DNA of 60,635 bases from Stigonema ocellatum SAG 48.90 = DSM 106950 (GTDB lineage Bacteria; Cyanobacteriota; Cyanobacteriia; Cyanobacteriales; Nostocaceae), in NCBI GenBank assembly GCA_016903675.1, contig JADQBA010000047.1, positions 1 to 60,635 of the forward strand, read 5' to 3'. Below the pieces are notes generated by a model. The model was given only the letters and a program-made list of their open reading frames with translations. It searched no databases and was not told the origin of the DNA. A program made the position numbers and the translations under genes. Positions 16,408-26,313 of the stretch are shown in pieces; position 1 is the stretch's first letter; each line of letters opens with the position of its first letter.

Positions 16408-17007
16408 ATGAGTACACAACTGCAGTTGACGGCAAATACTAGGGAAGCGCAAGTTCCCGGTTTAAGTCTTTGGCAGCAGATCAAAGAAGACTGGATTGCT
16501 CACGGACGAGATTGGACGAAGCCGGGATTTCGCGCAGTGGCGGTTCTGCGTTTTGGAGTCTGGAGGATGAGTATGCAATCCAAACTGCTACGCGCACCCT
16601 TGAGTATCCTCTATGGGATGTTATATCGGAAAGTTCGCAATACTTATGGAATAGAGCTACCTTACACGGTCGAACTGGGTCGTCGCGTGATTATTGAACA
16701 TCAAGGAGGAATTGTCATTCATGGATACTGTTCCATTGGTGATGACAGTATTATTCGCCAAGGCGTTACTTTAGGAAACCGTTATCTAGATCGTGCCTTG
16801 GATGCACCAAAGTTGGGTAAACGTGTCAATGTTGGTGCTGGTGCAAAAATCTTTGGCAACGTTACTATTGGAGATGATGCAAATATTGGTGCAAATGCTG
16901 TAGTTCTCTGCGATGTTCCACCAGGAGCAACGGCAGTTGGTATACCAGCAAGAATTATCAATTCTTCAAAGTCTGGCAAAAACTCTCTCACAACTGAATT
17001 GAATTGA
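16408..17007 (+). CDS. Hexapeptide-repeat acyltransferase, serine acetyltransferase-like (CysE/LacA type)
   Basis: 199 residues with a ribosome-binding site (GAGGAA) before the ATG. The N-terminal half resembles the CysE-like helical region (W-Q-IKEDW, RFGVWRM). The C-terminal half is a left-handed beta helix with hexads such as IVIHGYCSIGDDSIIRQGVTLG and VNVGAGAKIFGNVTIGDDANIGANAVV, closing with the A-GIPARII cap. Known: such enzymes move acetyl groups from acetyl-CoA; copies inside polysaccharide loci O-acetylate sugars. Inference: it acetylates a sugar of this polymer rather than serine. Confidence 0.85.
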   Translation: MSTQLQLTANTREAQVPGLSLWQQIKEDWIAHGRDWTKPGFRAVAVLRFGVWRMSMQSKLLRAPLSILYGMLYRKVRNTYGIELPYTVELGRRVIIEHQGGIVIHGYCSIGDDSIIRQGVTLGNRYLDRALDAPKLGKRVNVGAGAKIFGNVTIGDDANIGANAVVLCDVPPGATAVGIPARIINSSKSGKNSLTTELN

Positions 17008-17034
17008 GTGGTCTGGAAAACTACTGATTTACCC

Positions 17035-17195
17035 TACACCCAAGTGTTCCTTAAGAACACCCACACTGGCAGCGCACCACCCCCTATGAATGAAACAAAC
17101 ACCCCCATTCCCCCTCTGCCCCCTAATCCCCAAAGGGGGCCCCGAGTTCCCCCACTCCCCACTCCCCACTCCCCACTCCCCGTGTTTCTTGAGAG
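17035..17195 (-). repeat. Dispersed repeat plus CCCCACT tandem array
   Basis: From 17035, reading on the minus strand, this repeats the dispersed unit that includes GTTTCATTCATAGG and GGTGGTGCGC and is flanked by GTGTTC. The same unit is tandem at 35515-35735 and degenerate at 2044-2095. A CCCCACT array follows it. Confidence 0.75.
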
Positions 17196-17205
17196 GTGGC
17201 CATAA

Positions 17206-18420
17206 ATGTCAATTAACCAATTATTGATTTTATGTGCTGATGCTGTTGTTTTAGTCAGTGCATTAGGGTTACTAGTTCTCAGTCTAGTTCTTCTTGTGGA
17301 ATGTACCACTGCCATGTTTGGGATCCCTTCTTTAGCTAGTAGCCATGATGGGGAAAATAGAAAAGTTACAGTGTTAGTTCCAGCCCACAATGAAGAAGTT
17401 ATTATCCATTCAACACTAGTAAACTTAGAATCAGAGTTAAAAAAGCAACACCAAGTGGTTGTTGTTGCTGACAATTGTAGTGATGCAACAGCGGAAATTG
17501 CTCGTGCTGCTGGTGCTACGGTAATTGAGCGTCACGCTCCCAATGACAGAGGTAAAGGATACGCCCTGGATTATGGCTTACGGTTTTTGGAGTCAGATCC
17601 ACCTGATGTCGTTGTGTTTGTTGACGCTGATTGTAGAGTTCATCAAGGTGCGATTGATCTGCTTACCCAGCAAGCGATCGCCACAGGGCGACCAGTCCAA
17701 GCAACTTACTTGATGGCAAAATCCAGTCAACCCAGTCCAAAGGAATCGGTGTCTGCTTTTGCCTTCAAGGTCAAGAATTTGGTTCGTCCCCGTGGTTTAG
17801 CCAAACTGGGATTACCCTGCTTGTTGACTGGTACAGGTATGGCTTTCCCTTGGTCTGTCATTCGCTCTGTTGATTTAGCTAGCAATGACATTGTGGAAGA
17901 TATGAAACTAGGCCTGGATTTGAGTATAGCTGGGCACTCACCAGTGTTTTGCCCTGAAGCAAATGTGACTGGGATTTTACCACAACAAGCACATGCAGCA
18001 AAAAGCCAGAGAACCCGTTGGGAGCATGGTCACCTCAAGACACTCCTGACCTATGTTCCTATGCTACTTAAGGCATCGGTATATCAAAAACGGTTCGACC
18101 TGTTGATCAGCGCTTTAGACTTGTGTGTACCGCCCCTGTCTCTGCTGGTTGTTATCTGGTTAGTGCTGATGGCAGTTTCATTGCTGTTTGGAGTTTTGTC
18201 AGCATTCTGGATTCCAACGACTCTGTTAGCTACCGCTGGTTTGTTTCTCCTAGTTGCGATTCTTGCTGCTTGGGCGAAGTTCGGTAGAACAGACTTACCC
18301 CTGTTGGAACTGTTGGTTATTCCTTTTTACGTTCTCTGGAAGATACCCCTTTATCTAAAGTTTTTGGTTCAACCCCAGAGCATGTGGGTTCGCACTGAAC
18401 GGGACAATGTTAATTCGTAA
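17206..18420 (+). CDS. Family 2 glycosyltransferase, processive-type membrane protein
   Basis: 404 residues with a GAGGTGG ribosome-binding site. One N-terminal membrane helix (about 7-35), a GT-A catalytic domain (VLVPAHNEEVIIHSTL, DAD at about 139-141, a second acidic motif NDIVEDMKLG, and QRTRW at about 267), then three or so C-terminal membrane helices. Known: the QxxRW motif and membrane helices are typical of processive GT2 enzymes such as hyaluronan and cellulose synthase relatives, but single-sugar enzymes with this layout also exist. Likely role: adding a sugar to the lipid-linked unit at the inner face of the membrane. Confidence 0.9.
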   Translation: MSINQLLILCADAVVLVSALGLLVLSLVLLVECTTAMFGIPSLASSHDGENRKVTVLVPAHNEEVIIHSTLVNLESELKKQHQVVVVADNCSDATAEIARAAGATVIERHAPNDRGKGYALDYGLRFLESDPPDVVVFVDADCRVHQGAIDLLTQQAIATGRPVQATYLMAKSSQPSPKESVSAFAFKVKNLVRPRGLAKLGLPCLLTGTGMAFPWSVIRSVDLASNDIVEDMKLGLDLSIAGHSPVFCPEANVTGILPQQAHAAKSQRTRWEHGHLKTLLTYVPMLLKASVYQKRFDLLISALDLCVPPLSLLVVIWLVLMAVSLLFGVLSAFWIPTTLLATAGLFLLVAILAAWAKFGRTDLPLLELLVIPFYVLWKIPLYLKFLVQPQSMWVRTERDNVNS

Positions 18421-18780
18421 TTCGCGTACTCTTATTTATTTATAGAAAATAAATAATGCTTTACGTCCTGAACTCAAGCAAGCGCCAAAAGGTGTAGGAT
18501 AATGAGAAATTTCGCTGACTGGATAGGCACTTGTTAAAAACCGTGACCATGAATCGTAAATCAGACTTGTATCGTTCTCTCAGATGCATGTACCAGCCGA
18601 TAAAGGCAGTGAAAAAACAGGTCCAACACGGTTTTGATGCACCGCCTTGGATTTTTGGCTCGACTTTTATAGTAGAAGCGCAGAAACCAATGACTGCGGC
18701 TTCGGAGTCTTGGAAGAATTCGGAATTCCAGCAATCCCTAACTAGGGTACTGAGTTAACGCTTTTACTAAGAACCTCAAC
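18421..18780. other. Gap between two glycosyltransferase genes
   Basis: About 360 bases. It contains a 75-codon frame from a TTG at 18531 (internal ATG at 18549) with no recognisable domain and no good ribosome-binding site. I treat it as non-coding or a relic. Confidence 0.4.
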
Positions 18781-20037
18781 ATGCGAGTTTTGATTGTTGC
18801 TGAGCACGCATCTTCTAAATTCGGTGGTGAAGCATTTCTGCCACTGAACTACTTCAGGTTACTGCGGTCTCGGAAAATCGAAACATGGTTAGTTGTTCAC
18901 GTACGCACCCAGACTGAACTACAAGCATTGTTTCCAGAAGACTGCGATCGCATCCACTTTGTACCTGATACGTGGATACATCGGTTTCTGTGGATTGGCG
19001 GACAGTTATTGCCCAAAAGGGTGGCACAGGTAACTACAGAATTAATCAGTCATTTATATACCCAAATCATGCAACGCCGTATTGTCCGCCAACTTGTTCG
19101 CCAATACAAAATTGATGTCGTGCATGAGCCAATCCCTGTCTCGCCCAAATTTCCTTCGCTGATGTTCGGCGTCGGCACATCCGTTGTCATCGGTCCGATG
19201 AATGGCGGAATAGAATATCCCCCCGGCTTCCGCTCCTACCAGAGTAAATTTGTTGATATAATGCTGTCACTGGGTCGCCAACTTTCGGATTTGTGTAATT
19301 ACCTTCTGCCTGGGAAGCTTAAAGCACAGATCCTACTGGTTGCCAACGAACGTACTCGTAAAGCACTCCCTTATGGTGTGGGTGGCACAATCATTGAACT
19401 GGTAGAGAATGGGGTGGATTTGTCGGTGTGGCAGCCATCAGTGCCTCCCGAATCCAGGATACAAAACCAAGTGGTTCCTAACAACTTTATTTTTATTGGT
19501 CGGCTAGTAGAGTGCAAAGCTGTGGACTTACTCCTAGAAGCTTTCCAACCAGTTGCCGCCCAAACAGATGCCTATTTAGAAATCATTGGTGATGGGCCGC
19601 TGCGGCAGCAACTGGAACATCAGGCTGTTGGCTTAGGCTTGACCTCGAGAGTAAAGTTCACAGGCTGGCTGTCTCAGAAGCAGTGCGCTGCTAGACTAGA
19701 CGATGCGGCTGCACTGGTTTTACCAAGTTTGTTGGAGTGTGGTGGGGCAGTGGTTCTGGAGGCAATGGCTATGGGAGTACCCGTGATTGCGACTAAATGG
19801 GGTGGTCCGGCTGATTATCTGGATGAAACCTGCGGTATCTTAATTGAACCGACTTCAAGGGAAGTACTAGTGAATGGGCTAAAGAACGCCATGCTAAAAC
19901 TGGCAACGTCTCCTGAGTTGCGGTTGCAAATGGGTTCTGTTGGGCACAAGCGAGTTCTGCAGCATTTTGACTGGGAACGTAAAATTGACCGCATCCTCGA
20001 AATCTATGAGCAGACTTGTAGTCTGTCAAAAAATTAG
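18781..20037 (+). CDS. Family 4 glycosyltransferase
   Basis: 418 residues. The N-terminal domain starts MRVLIVAEHASSKFGGEAF with a Gly-rich donor/acceptor loop. The C-terminal GT-B domain has FIFIGRLVECKAVDLLLEAF, EIIGDGPLRQQLE and the GT4 nucleotide-sugar motif LPSLLECGGAVVLEAMAMGVPVIA (E-x7-E type). Known: GT4 enzymes are retaining and use activated sugars. It is followed after 134 bases by another glycosyltransferase on the same strand. The sugar is not identifiable. Confidence 0.92.
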   Translation: MRVLIVAEHASSKFGGEAFLPLNYFRLLRSRKIETWLVVHVRTQTELQALFPEDCDRIHFVPDTWIHRFLWIGGQLLPKRVAQVTTELISHLYTQIMQRRIVRQLVRQYKIDVVHEPIPVSPKFPSLMFGVGTSVVIGPMNGGIEYPPGFRSYQSKFVDIMLSLGRQLSDLCNYLLPGKLKAQILLVANERTRKALPYGVGGTIIELVENGVDLSVWQPSVPPESRIQNQVVPNNFIFIGRLVECKAVDLLLEAFQPVAAQTDAYLEIIGDGPLRQQLEHQAVGLGLTSRVKFTGWLSQKQCAARLDDAAALVLPSLLECGGAVVLEAMAMGVPVIATKWGGPADYLDETCGILIEPTSREVLVNGLKNAMLKLATSPELRLQMGSVGHKRVLQHFDWERKIDRILEIYEQTCSLSKN

Positions 20038-20170
20038 ATAGGGTGTTGGGAAAAAAGGGTGTATTTTTCTGTACAGTGATGATAATCATGAAGCTTAAGA
20101 ACGTCTTACTGAAAGTAGAGTCGTACAGAGCTTTCAAAAAAAAATTTGGTTCTGTTAGTATACTCCTGCT

Positions 20171-21403
20171 ATGGAAAAGAAAATTTTGCTAGTCATGCCT
20201 GTTCCGTTTCGGAAAGTAGAGGGGCGCTTAGGGTTTGATGAGCAAACGTGCGAAGGTTTCGTTCGCTGGGCAGAAAACTTTGATCGGGTTGTCATTGCTT
20301 GTCCTTTGATACCAGAAGAAGTTGCCGCAAAAACTAATACTTCAATGACATGGCAGGCGATCGCTGATTTGCCCTGTGCAGATCGACTGGAATTAGTTCC
20401 ACTGCCCTATGCTTACAAACTAGACTTCTTTAAGACCTTAAGAACCACAAGTCAGCTATTAAAGACAAAAATCCAAGAGTGTCAGTATATTTGTTTTGCA
20501 ATTAGCGGACTGATTGGAGATTGGGGGGCGATCGCTTGTATCGAAGCGAAGAAGCTCCGACGCCCTTATTGTATTTGGGCCGATCGCGTTGAATATGAGG
20601 TAATTCGGCGAACATTGAACAAAGGGTCACTGAAGCACCGCATCAAGGATTTGTTGACCTTCCCGTTGATTAAACCCTACCAACGATACTTGATTCGTCG
20701 CTGCAACATAGGACTTTTCCAAGGGCAGGACTGCTATGAGGCATATTCACCCTTCTGCAAAAATCCCCATTGTGTTTACGACATTCATACCAAGAAGTCC
20801 GATCACATTGATGCTTCTACTCTTAACCTCAAGATCGACTCATTATTACATGGTGAACGTTTACTGATTTGCTATGTGGGACGAGCTGCACAAATGAAAG
20901 GTCCGTTCGATTGGCTACGGGTGATCCATCGTCTCTCCAAGGCTGGTGTAGACTTCCAAGCCACTTGGCTTGGTGACGGACCAGAACTGACACAGATGAA
21001 GTCTCTTACTGAAGAGTTGGGTATTGCTGACCGAGTTCATTTAGTGGGGTTTGTTGATGACCGGAGCCAAATTTTGCAAACCATGAGAAAACATCATATC
21101 TTCCTATTCTGCCACAAAACCCCAGAATCGCCTCGTTGTCTAGTCGAGTCCTTAGTCTCCGGTTGTCCTATTGTTGGTTACAGCACCTCCTACTCTCAAG
21201 GGCTTGTATCTGAACATGGCGGAGGTGCATTCGTGCCTATGAACGACGAACAAAAGCTGGCTGAGTTGATAGTTGAACTCAATTCAGACCGAGTAAAATT
21301 AGGTGAGTTGATTCAAAAGGCTGCACTATCTGGTCAGCCTTTTGATGAACAAACCGTCTTTCAACATCGAGGTGATTTAATAAAGCAATATTTGGCAACT
21401 TAA
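20171..21403 (+). CDS. GT4-like glycosyltransferase
   Basis: 410 residues, GT-B layout. The C-terminal domain contains LICYVGRAAQMKGPFDWLRV, ATWLGDGPELTQMKSL, RVHLVGFVDDRSQI and ESPRCLVESLVSGCPIVGY, a GT4 donor site in which the usual E-x7-E reads P-R-C-L-V-E-S-L. The N-terminal domain is less typical. A 66-bp near copy of 20919-20983 from this gene occurs at 39045-39110. It is followed by a strong hairpin between it and the convergent GT14 gene. Confidence 0.85.
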   Translation: MEKKILLVMPVPFRKVEGRLGFDEQTCEGFVRWAENFDRVVIACPLIPEEVAAKTNTSMTWQAIADLPCADRLELVPLPYAYKLDFFKTLRTTSQLLKTKIQECQYICFAISGLIGDWGAIACIEAKKLRRPYCIWADRVEYEVIRRTLNKGSLKHRIKDLLTFPLIKPYQRYLIRRCNIGLFQGQDCYEAYSPFCKNPHCVYDIHTKKSDHIDASTLNLKIDSLLHGERLLICYVGRAAQMKGPFDWLRVIHRLSKAGVDFQATWLGDGPELTQMKSLTEELGIADRVHLVGFVDDRSQILQTMRKHHIFLFCHKTPESPRCLVESLVSGCPIVGYSTSYSQGLVSEHGGGAFVPMNDEQKLAELIVELNSDRVKLGELIQKAALSGQPFDEQTVFQHRGDLIKQYLAT

Positions 21404-21461
21404 TTAAGGGGGTTGGGGATCTTGAAGCATTCCCTAAATCTGCTGTGTGAATGATGTCTTC

Positions 21462-21498
21462 GGTGGTGGACTACCTCCTTAGGAGGTAGTCCACCACC
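21462..21498. terminator. 17-bp perfect-stem hairpin between convergent genes
   Basis: GGTGGTGGACTACCTCC, 3-base loop TTA, then the exact complement GGAGGTAGTCCACCACC. It sits between the stops of the plus-strand GT4-like gene and the minus-strand GT14 gene, so it may terminate both transcripts. There is no T-run on the plus strand; it could also be a dispersed repeat. Confidence 0.6.
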
Positions 21499-21602
21499 CA
21501 TGAAAACATTCCTCACCGTTGCTCTTTCAAGGCAGCAGCCCAAGGAATCGCATTCCCAGGTGGAACCTGGGAACGAGATGACACCCCTACACCTTTACAA
21601 CC

Positions 21603-22475
21603 CTAAATATTAGCATAAATGCCTAAGATTTTCTGGTCAATTATATCTAATATTTCTGCATCTCTGGTGATGTCAAATTTTCTGGCAAACAATTTTGGAG
21701 AATTCACAAGCGTATCGAAGTCACTTTTACATAAAATCGCCGGGGGAGTTGGATTCGGATGCTCCCAGTCAACATACCTGAGATCGTCGTCAAAAATGCA
21801 ATCTTTGAAGTGTGAGTTTGAAACAACAGTCTGGAAAAAAAGTTCATCAGGGATAAATACAGATTTAAAGTAGTTAACGAACCTGGGATTATTCATAACA
21901 AAGCTGTTGATGTACTGTATACACTCTCGTGATAGACACCACCATTGAGAACCACCGTATGGCTCGAACCCTTTGAAGAATCTACGCTTGACAGGGAGAT
22001 AGAAATGTTGGCTACGAAAACGAAAGTGCCAGTACTGTACCCTATTTAAAGCTCGGTAGCATCCACCGAGATTAGTCCATCTGTTTTCAGAAGCGAGGGC
22101 AAAGGATTCTATGAATTCCTGACCACGGTGTTTCTGTAGAAACTCTTTGATTTGACTGGTGCTCTTGATTAAATAATCTTGCCCTGACAACAAGATTGCA
22201 TAGTCGAAGTCTATGCTTGAATTAACTAGCTGCCCTATACTTTCCAGTGTTGCTGCTACAATATTAAAATCTCCCCAATAGCATGGATATCTCTTTTTGA
22301 GCAAATGAACATTTGACATGCTGCTTAGCATCTCTCCTAAATCCGAGTACATTCTATCACCCGCCTTTTTATCCATGTGGATAAAAAATGATGTACCATC
22401 GTCTTCGATTCTCCGAATCAACCGTACTAACTGAACAGGTAACTTGTGCGCCAGAACTATATAAGCAATTTTCAT
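21603..22475 (-). CDS. Branching-type glycosyltransferase, GT14 (Core-2/I-branching family)
   Basis: 290 residues. MKIAYIVLAHKLPVQLVRLIRRI with a following FIHMDKK, then the conserved YAILLSGQDYLIKS and the YGGSQWWCLSRECIQYI and PDELFFQT segments, all typical of the bacterial GT14 branch. Known: eukaryotic relatives add beta-1,6-GlcNAc branches or xylose. Inference: it adds a side-branch sugar to the polymer. It is the only minus-strand gene between 12 and 27 kb, divergent from the polymerase gene. Confidence 0.88.
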   Translation of the reverse strand: MKIAYIVLAHKLPVQLVRLIRRIEDDGTSFFIHMDKKAGDRMYSDLGEMLSSMSNVHLLKKRYPCYWGDFNIVAATLESIGQLVNSSIDFDYAILLSGQDYLIKSTSQIKEFLQKHRGQEFIESFALASENRWTNLGGCYRALNRVQYWHFRFRSQHFYLPVKRRFFKGFEPYGGSQWWCLSRECIQYINSFVMNNPRFVNYFKSVFIPDELFFQTVVSNSHFKDCIFDDDLRYVDWEHPNPTPPAILCKSDFDTLVNSPKLFARKFDITRDAEILDIIDQKILGIYANI

Positions 22476-22582
22476 AACTGTGCCTGTTTAACCCTTAAAG
22501 AGTGGTAGGTTTATTTACTGATTTACATACAGTAACAATTCATCAAAAAAATTATAACTCAGCTTTAAGATTTTTTGTTGTT

Positions 22583-23785
22583 ATGAAAAAAATTCAAGAA
22601 ATTGCCGAGAGCTTTTACGTCATTTTCAGCTTAACTTTCTTCTCAGGAGCTATGTTTATTATCTTTCCGGAACAGATAATACCATTGTTCAGATATTTCA
22701 TTTGGGGGGTCGCCACTATTGTAATGTTCTTGTATTGGAAAAAAGCCATAGCCACAATCAAGCGAGACATATTCATTTGGATATTGACATTAATAATCTT
22801 ATTATCATTTATCTGGTCAGTGTTTCCAGACGTCACACTGAAGTTTATGGGAGAAGTTTGGCAAATGAGTATGTTTGCCTTATATTTTGCCACACGATTT
22901 ACCTTGAAAAAGCAGGTAAAACTAGTCGCTTTGACATACCTTATAGGAGCATTGTTGAGTGCCTTCTACGCCGTGTTTATCCCTGGGATTGGCATGCATT
23001 GGGCAGATCATCCAGGGGCGTGGAGAGGAGTTTACGATTACAAAAATACCTTGGGCAGCATGATGGTTTTAGGCTCAGTGGCATTTTTTTCGTTGCCCAC
23101 AGACAAGCCAAAACATCCCCTATATCGCCTATATAAATGGGGAGGTTTTAGTATATGTCTGCTTGTGATGTCTTTATCAACTTCAAAAACTTCTCTTGTT
23201 CTTTCTTTCCTGCTTATATCAATTTTGACATTTTATCGGCACTTTCGGTGGCGGGGAAAAGTCAGCGTCATTTTTTTAGATATTGGAATTCTTATCCTTG
23301 GATGTGTTGCTATAGTAGTTTTAAGTGAATGGGTCGTTCTTTTAAGTGGTTTAGGAAAAGATCCGACTTTAACTGGACGGACACTCATATGGGGTGTAGC
23401 CCTCGCTAGACTTCAACAGCGACCCTTGTTTGGTTATGGACGTGGTGCCTTTTGGTCAGAGGGAAGTCCCTATGCAGCGGAAGCAGGTAAAGCAGTGACG
23501 GCAATAGGTTTTATTCCACCCCATGGTCACAATGGTTTTATTGATTTAGCGATTGATGTTGGCTGGATCGGTTTATCACTTTTTATGGCTAGTTATGCCA
23601 TAGCTTATTTTAGGGCACTGAAACAGGCTTACGTAGCTAAAAATCCAGAAGATATGTGGCCCTTAGCTTTTCTGTTATTCCTGGCAATGAACAATGTTAC
23701 AGAGAGTTACTTGCTGCGTCAATCTAACGTGTATTGGGTTATGTATCTAACAATTGCTCTGTCTGTGAGACAAAAAGGAGACTAA
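22583..23785 (+). CDS. O-antigen ligase/polymerase-family membrane protein (Wzy-like)
   Basis: 400 residues from the ATG at 22583; the frame is open from a GTG at 22502, but the extension is polar and lacks a ribosome-binding site. About ten hydrophobic helices with one large periplasmic loop containing GRTLIWGVALARLQQRPLFGYG and PPHGHNGFIDLAIDVGWIG, the Wzy_C (O-antigen ligase) signature. Known: these proteins join lipid-linked repeat units in the periplasm or transfer finished chains. In this locus, with Wzc and Wzx present, polymerase is the more likely role. Confidence 0.88.
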   Translation: MKKIQEIAESFYVIFSLTFFSGAMFIIFPEQIIPLFRYFIWGVATIVMFLYWKKAIATIKRDIFIWILTLIILLSFIWSVFPDVTLKFMGEVWQMSMFALYFATRFTLKKQVKLVALTYLIGALLSAFYAVFIPGIGMHWADHPGAWRGVYDYKNTLGSMMVLGSVAFFSLPTDKPKHPLYRLYKWGGFSICLLVMSLSTSKTSLVLSFLLISILTFYRHFRWRGKVSVIFLDIGILILGCVAIVVLSEWVVLLSGLGKDPTLTGRTLIWGVALARLQQRPLFGYGRGAFWSEGSPYAAEAGKAVTAIGFIPPHGHNGFIDLAIDVGWIGLSLFMASYAIAYFRALKQAYVAKNPEDMWPLAFLLFLAMNNVTESYLLRQSNVYWVMYLTIALSVRQKGD

Positions 23786-23858
23786 AAATGGAAATGTTAA
23801 GCTTAGCAAAAGTACCCGACACAGGTGCGGCTATTGAGACTAAATGAATAGGGTCTAG

Positions 23859-23887
23859 CCTCACTCTATTCGAGTGAGGGTATTTTG
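23859..23887 (+). terminator. Intrinsic terminator after the polymerase gene
   Basis: CCTCACTC, loop TATTC, GAGTGAGG, then GTATTTTG. The 8-bp GC-rich stem with a T-rich tail fits an intrinsic terminator about 75 bases past the stop codon. A second small palindrome AAGAAACCGGGTTTCTT follows at 23903-23919. Confidence 0.6.
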
Positions 23888-24132
23888 GCGAGGGTATTGT
23901 TCAAGAAACCGGGTTTCTTGGCCCCTGGTGTATACCGTATTTCATTGGATACTTTTTTAAAGTTTTGTATAAATTTTGGCGACAAAGTATGAATATAATA
24001 TGAACACAAGAACTGGATATTGTTGAATCAGTTTTTCGAGGTAAATTGAAATAACTGAAGTCAAAGCATAGCTGGTTGATCATATCATTACTAATAAGGT
24101 TAAAAAAGATTGACGCTTGCAGGAGGTTAAAA

Positions 24133-25137
24133 GTGCAGGAAATTGGAGTCGTTGTCATCGGACGGAATGAAGGAAGTCGTCTCCAGCAGTGCCTGCTATC
24201 AGTGGTAGGTAAAGGGATAACAGTTGTGTACGTTGATTCTGGATCAACAGATGGTAGTGTGGAGTTAGCTCGCTCCCTCGGCGTCCATGTAATGGAGCTA
24301 GATTTGTCTAGGCCATTTACTGCGGCTCGTGCCAGAAATACAGGGTTTGAATATCTATTACAAGTACAACCAAATATCGAGTTTGTCCAGTTTGTGGATG
24401 GAGACTGTCGGGTAGTAGAGGGATGGTTGGAACGTGCCGTGAGTGAATTGGTTGCCCAAAGAGACGTAGTAGTAGTGTGTGGTCGGCGTAGGGAACAATT
24501 CCCTCTTAACTCTATTTACAATCGTCTGTGTGACATGGAGTGGGACACTCCCGTTGGTGAAGCGAATGAGTGTGGCGGCGACTCAATGATGCGCGTGACC
24601 GCATTCAAAAAGGTGGCCGGGTTCAATCCAACCATGATTGCAGGTGAAGAACCAGAACTGTGTGTGCGTCTACGTCAAGCAGGTGGCAGAATTATCCGCA
24701 TAGATGCTGAAATGACATTGCACGATGCTCAAATCACCCGTTTTGCTCAATGGTGGAAGCGATCGCTTCGAGGAGGCCACGCTTATGCCGAAGGGTCTTG
24801 GCTACACGGTTCAAAACCCGAAAAGCATAGAGTGAAAGAAAGCCGCAGTATTTGGTTATGGGGTTTGTTTTTGCCGTTGTTGGCAGTGGCTGGTGCATGG
24901 TCAACTTGGGGACTGAGTATACTATTATTATTAATGGCTTATACCTTGTTAGCCTACCGGGTGTATCAGCATATGCGGCAACGAGGGGTTAAGTCACAGG
25001 ATGCAGTTCTCTACTCCCTGTTTTGCGTGTTAGACAAATTCCCGCAACTACAAGGTCAAATCCAGTTTCACATCTCCCAGTTGCTAAGACGGCAGCGCAC
25101 CCTAGTGGAATACAAAAATCTGACTTCAGCAAGTTGA
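24133..25137 (+). CDS. Family 2 glycosyltransferase
   Basis: 334 residues. I chose the GTG at 24133 because a strong AGGAGG lies 7 bases before it, although the frame opens at 24076. GT-A motifs: EIGVVVIGRNEGSRLQQCL, YVDSGSTDGSVELA, FVQFVDGDCR (acidic DxD-like), and AGEEPELCVRLRQAGG with an acidic catalytic region. Two membrane helices lie near the C-terminus (SRSIWLWGLFLPLLAVAGAW and following). Known: inverting enzymes of polysaccharide assembly. It is followed 13 bases later by the Gfo/Idh gene, so the two are probably cotranscribed. Confidence 0.9.
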   Translation: MQEIGVVVIGRNEGSRLQQCLLSVVGKGITVVYVDSGSTDGSVELARSLGVHVMELDLSRPFTAARARNTGFEYLLQVQPNIEFVQFVDGDCRVVEGWLERAVSELVAQRDVVVVCGRRREQFPLNSIYNRLCDMEWDTPVGEANECGGDSMMRVTAFKKVAGFNPTMIAGEEPELCVRLRQAGGRIIRIDAEMTLHDAQITRFAQWWKRSLRGGHAYAEGSWLHGSKPEKHRVKESRSIWLWGLFLPLLAVAGAWSTWGLSILLLLMAYTLLAYRVYQHMRQRGVKSQDAVLYSLFCVLDKFPQLQGQIQFHISQLLRRQRTLVEYKNLTSAS

Positions 25138-25150
25138 TCGTAACCCTAAA

Positions 25151-26302
25151 GTGAAATCAATCAATTTATCTAAGAAATCCATTGCTATTGTTGGCTGCGG
25201 CTTTGTTGCTGATTATTACCTCAAAACCATCTCACTCCATCCGGAACTAGATCTCGTGGGGGTAATGGATCGCAATAGCGATCGCGCCACTAGGTTTGCT
25301 AAATACCATTCTCTTCCTCATGTTTACAGTTCGTTAGATGAACTGCTTGGAGACCCCAAAATTGATATCGTGTTGAATTTGACAAATCCAAACAGCCATT
25401 ACTCAATTTCCAAAGTTTGTTTAGAGGCTGGGAAGCACATCTATTCTGAGAAACCTTTAGCAATGGAAATGTCCCAAGCAGAGGAACTTGTAAACTTAGC
25501 CGAACAGCGGGGTTTGTATCTTTCCTCAGCACCATGCAGCTTATTGAGTGAAACAGCTCAAACAGTTTGGAAGGCTCTTCGGGAAAATAAGATTGGGAAA
25601 GTTCGACTCGTCTATGCCGAAATGGACGATGGACTTGTTCACCAAATGCGTTACAAAACATGGTTAAGCGAATCTGGCATTCCTTGGCCCTATAAGGATG
25701 AGTTTGAGGTTGGGTGTACCTTGGAACACGCTGGCTATTATGTGACATGGTTGACTGCGTTCTTCGGACCTGCTGAAACGGTTACCGCCTTCTCATCATG
25801 CCTGATTCCAGACAAGCAGACTGATGTCTCTTTGGATGTTAATGCTCCAGACTTTTCTGTAGCCTGCATTAAATTTGCCTCAGGTGTAGTGGCAAGACTG
25901 ACATGCAGTATCGTCGCACCCCATGACCACTCCTTAAGGATTATTGGCGATGGGGGTGTGCTGGGTATTCATGACTCCTGGTATTATGGAGCACCAGTCT
26001 ATATCAGGCGGAGTTTAAACATTGGACGTAAGAGACTAGAAGGCATTTGGAAGCAAAATTATCCCCTGGTAAAAAAATCTCCGCGATTTGGATACAGAGG
26101 TGCCCAACAGATGGATTTTTGCCGAGGTGTGGCAGAGATGGCATCGGCAATAGTTCAAGACCGACCATGTCGGCTGTCAGCAAGATTTTCTCTGCACAAT
26201 AATGAAATTGTGCTTGCTATACAAAACGCTCAAGAGACAGGCTGTCCCTATAAAATGACATCCTCCTTTGAGCCAATTGAACCAATGACTTGGGCCCAAT
26301 AA
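25151..26302 (+). CDS. Gfo/Idh/MocA-family oxidoreductase
   Basis: 383 residues from a GTG. The N-terminal Rossmann domain has AIVGCGFVADYYLKTIS and VMDRNSDRATRFA; the catalytic EKP motif is intact (YSEKPLAMEMSQAEELV). The C-terminal domain has the usual beta sheet with SVACIKFASGVVARLTC and LRIIGDGGVLGIHD. Known: NAD(P)-dependent oxidation or reduction of sugars; in polysaccharide loci it usually makes modified nucleotide sugars. It starts 13 bases after the GT2 stop and ends 11 bases before an acyltransferase gene, so it is in an operon. Confidence 0.92.
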   Translation: MKSINLSKKSIAIVGCGFVADYYLKTISLHPELDLVGVMDRNSDRATRFAKYHSLPHVYSSLDELLGDPKIDIVLNLTNPNSHYSISKVCLEAGKHIYSEKPLAMEMSQAEELVNLAEQRGLYLSSAPCSLLSETAQTVWKALRENKIGKVRLVYAEMDDGLVHQMRYKTWLSESGIPWPYKDEFEVGCTLEHAGYYVTWLTAFFGPAETVTAFSSCLIPDKQTDVSLDVNAPDFSVACIKFASGVVARLTCSIVAPHDHSLRIIGDGGVLGIHDSWYYGAPVYIRRSLNIGRKRLEGIWKQNYPLVKKSPRFGYRGAQQMDFCRGVAEMASAIVQDRPCRLSARFSLHNNEIVLAIQNAQETGCPYKMTSSFEPIEPMTWAQ

Positions 26303-26313
26303 GTTAGTTGATC

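Noticed and set aside
18531..18758. 75-codon frame between two glycosyltransferase genes
   Set aside because: TTG start, no recognisable domain, no ribosome-binding site.
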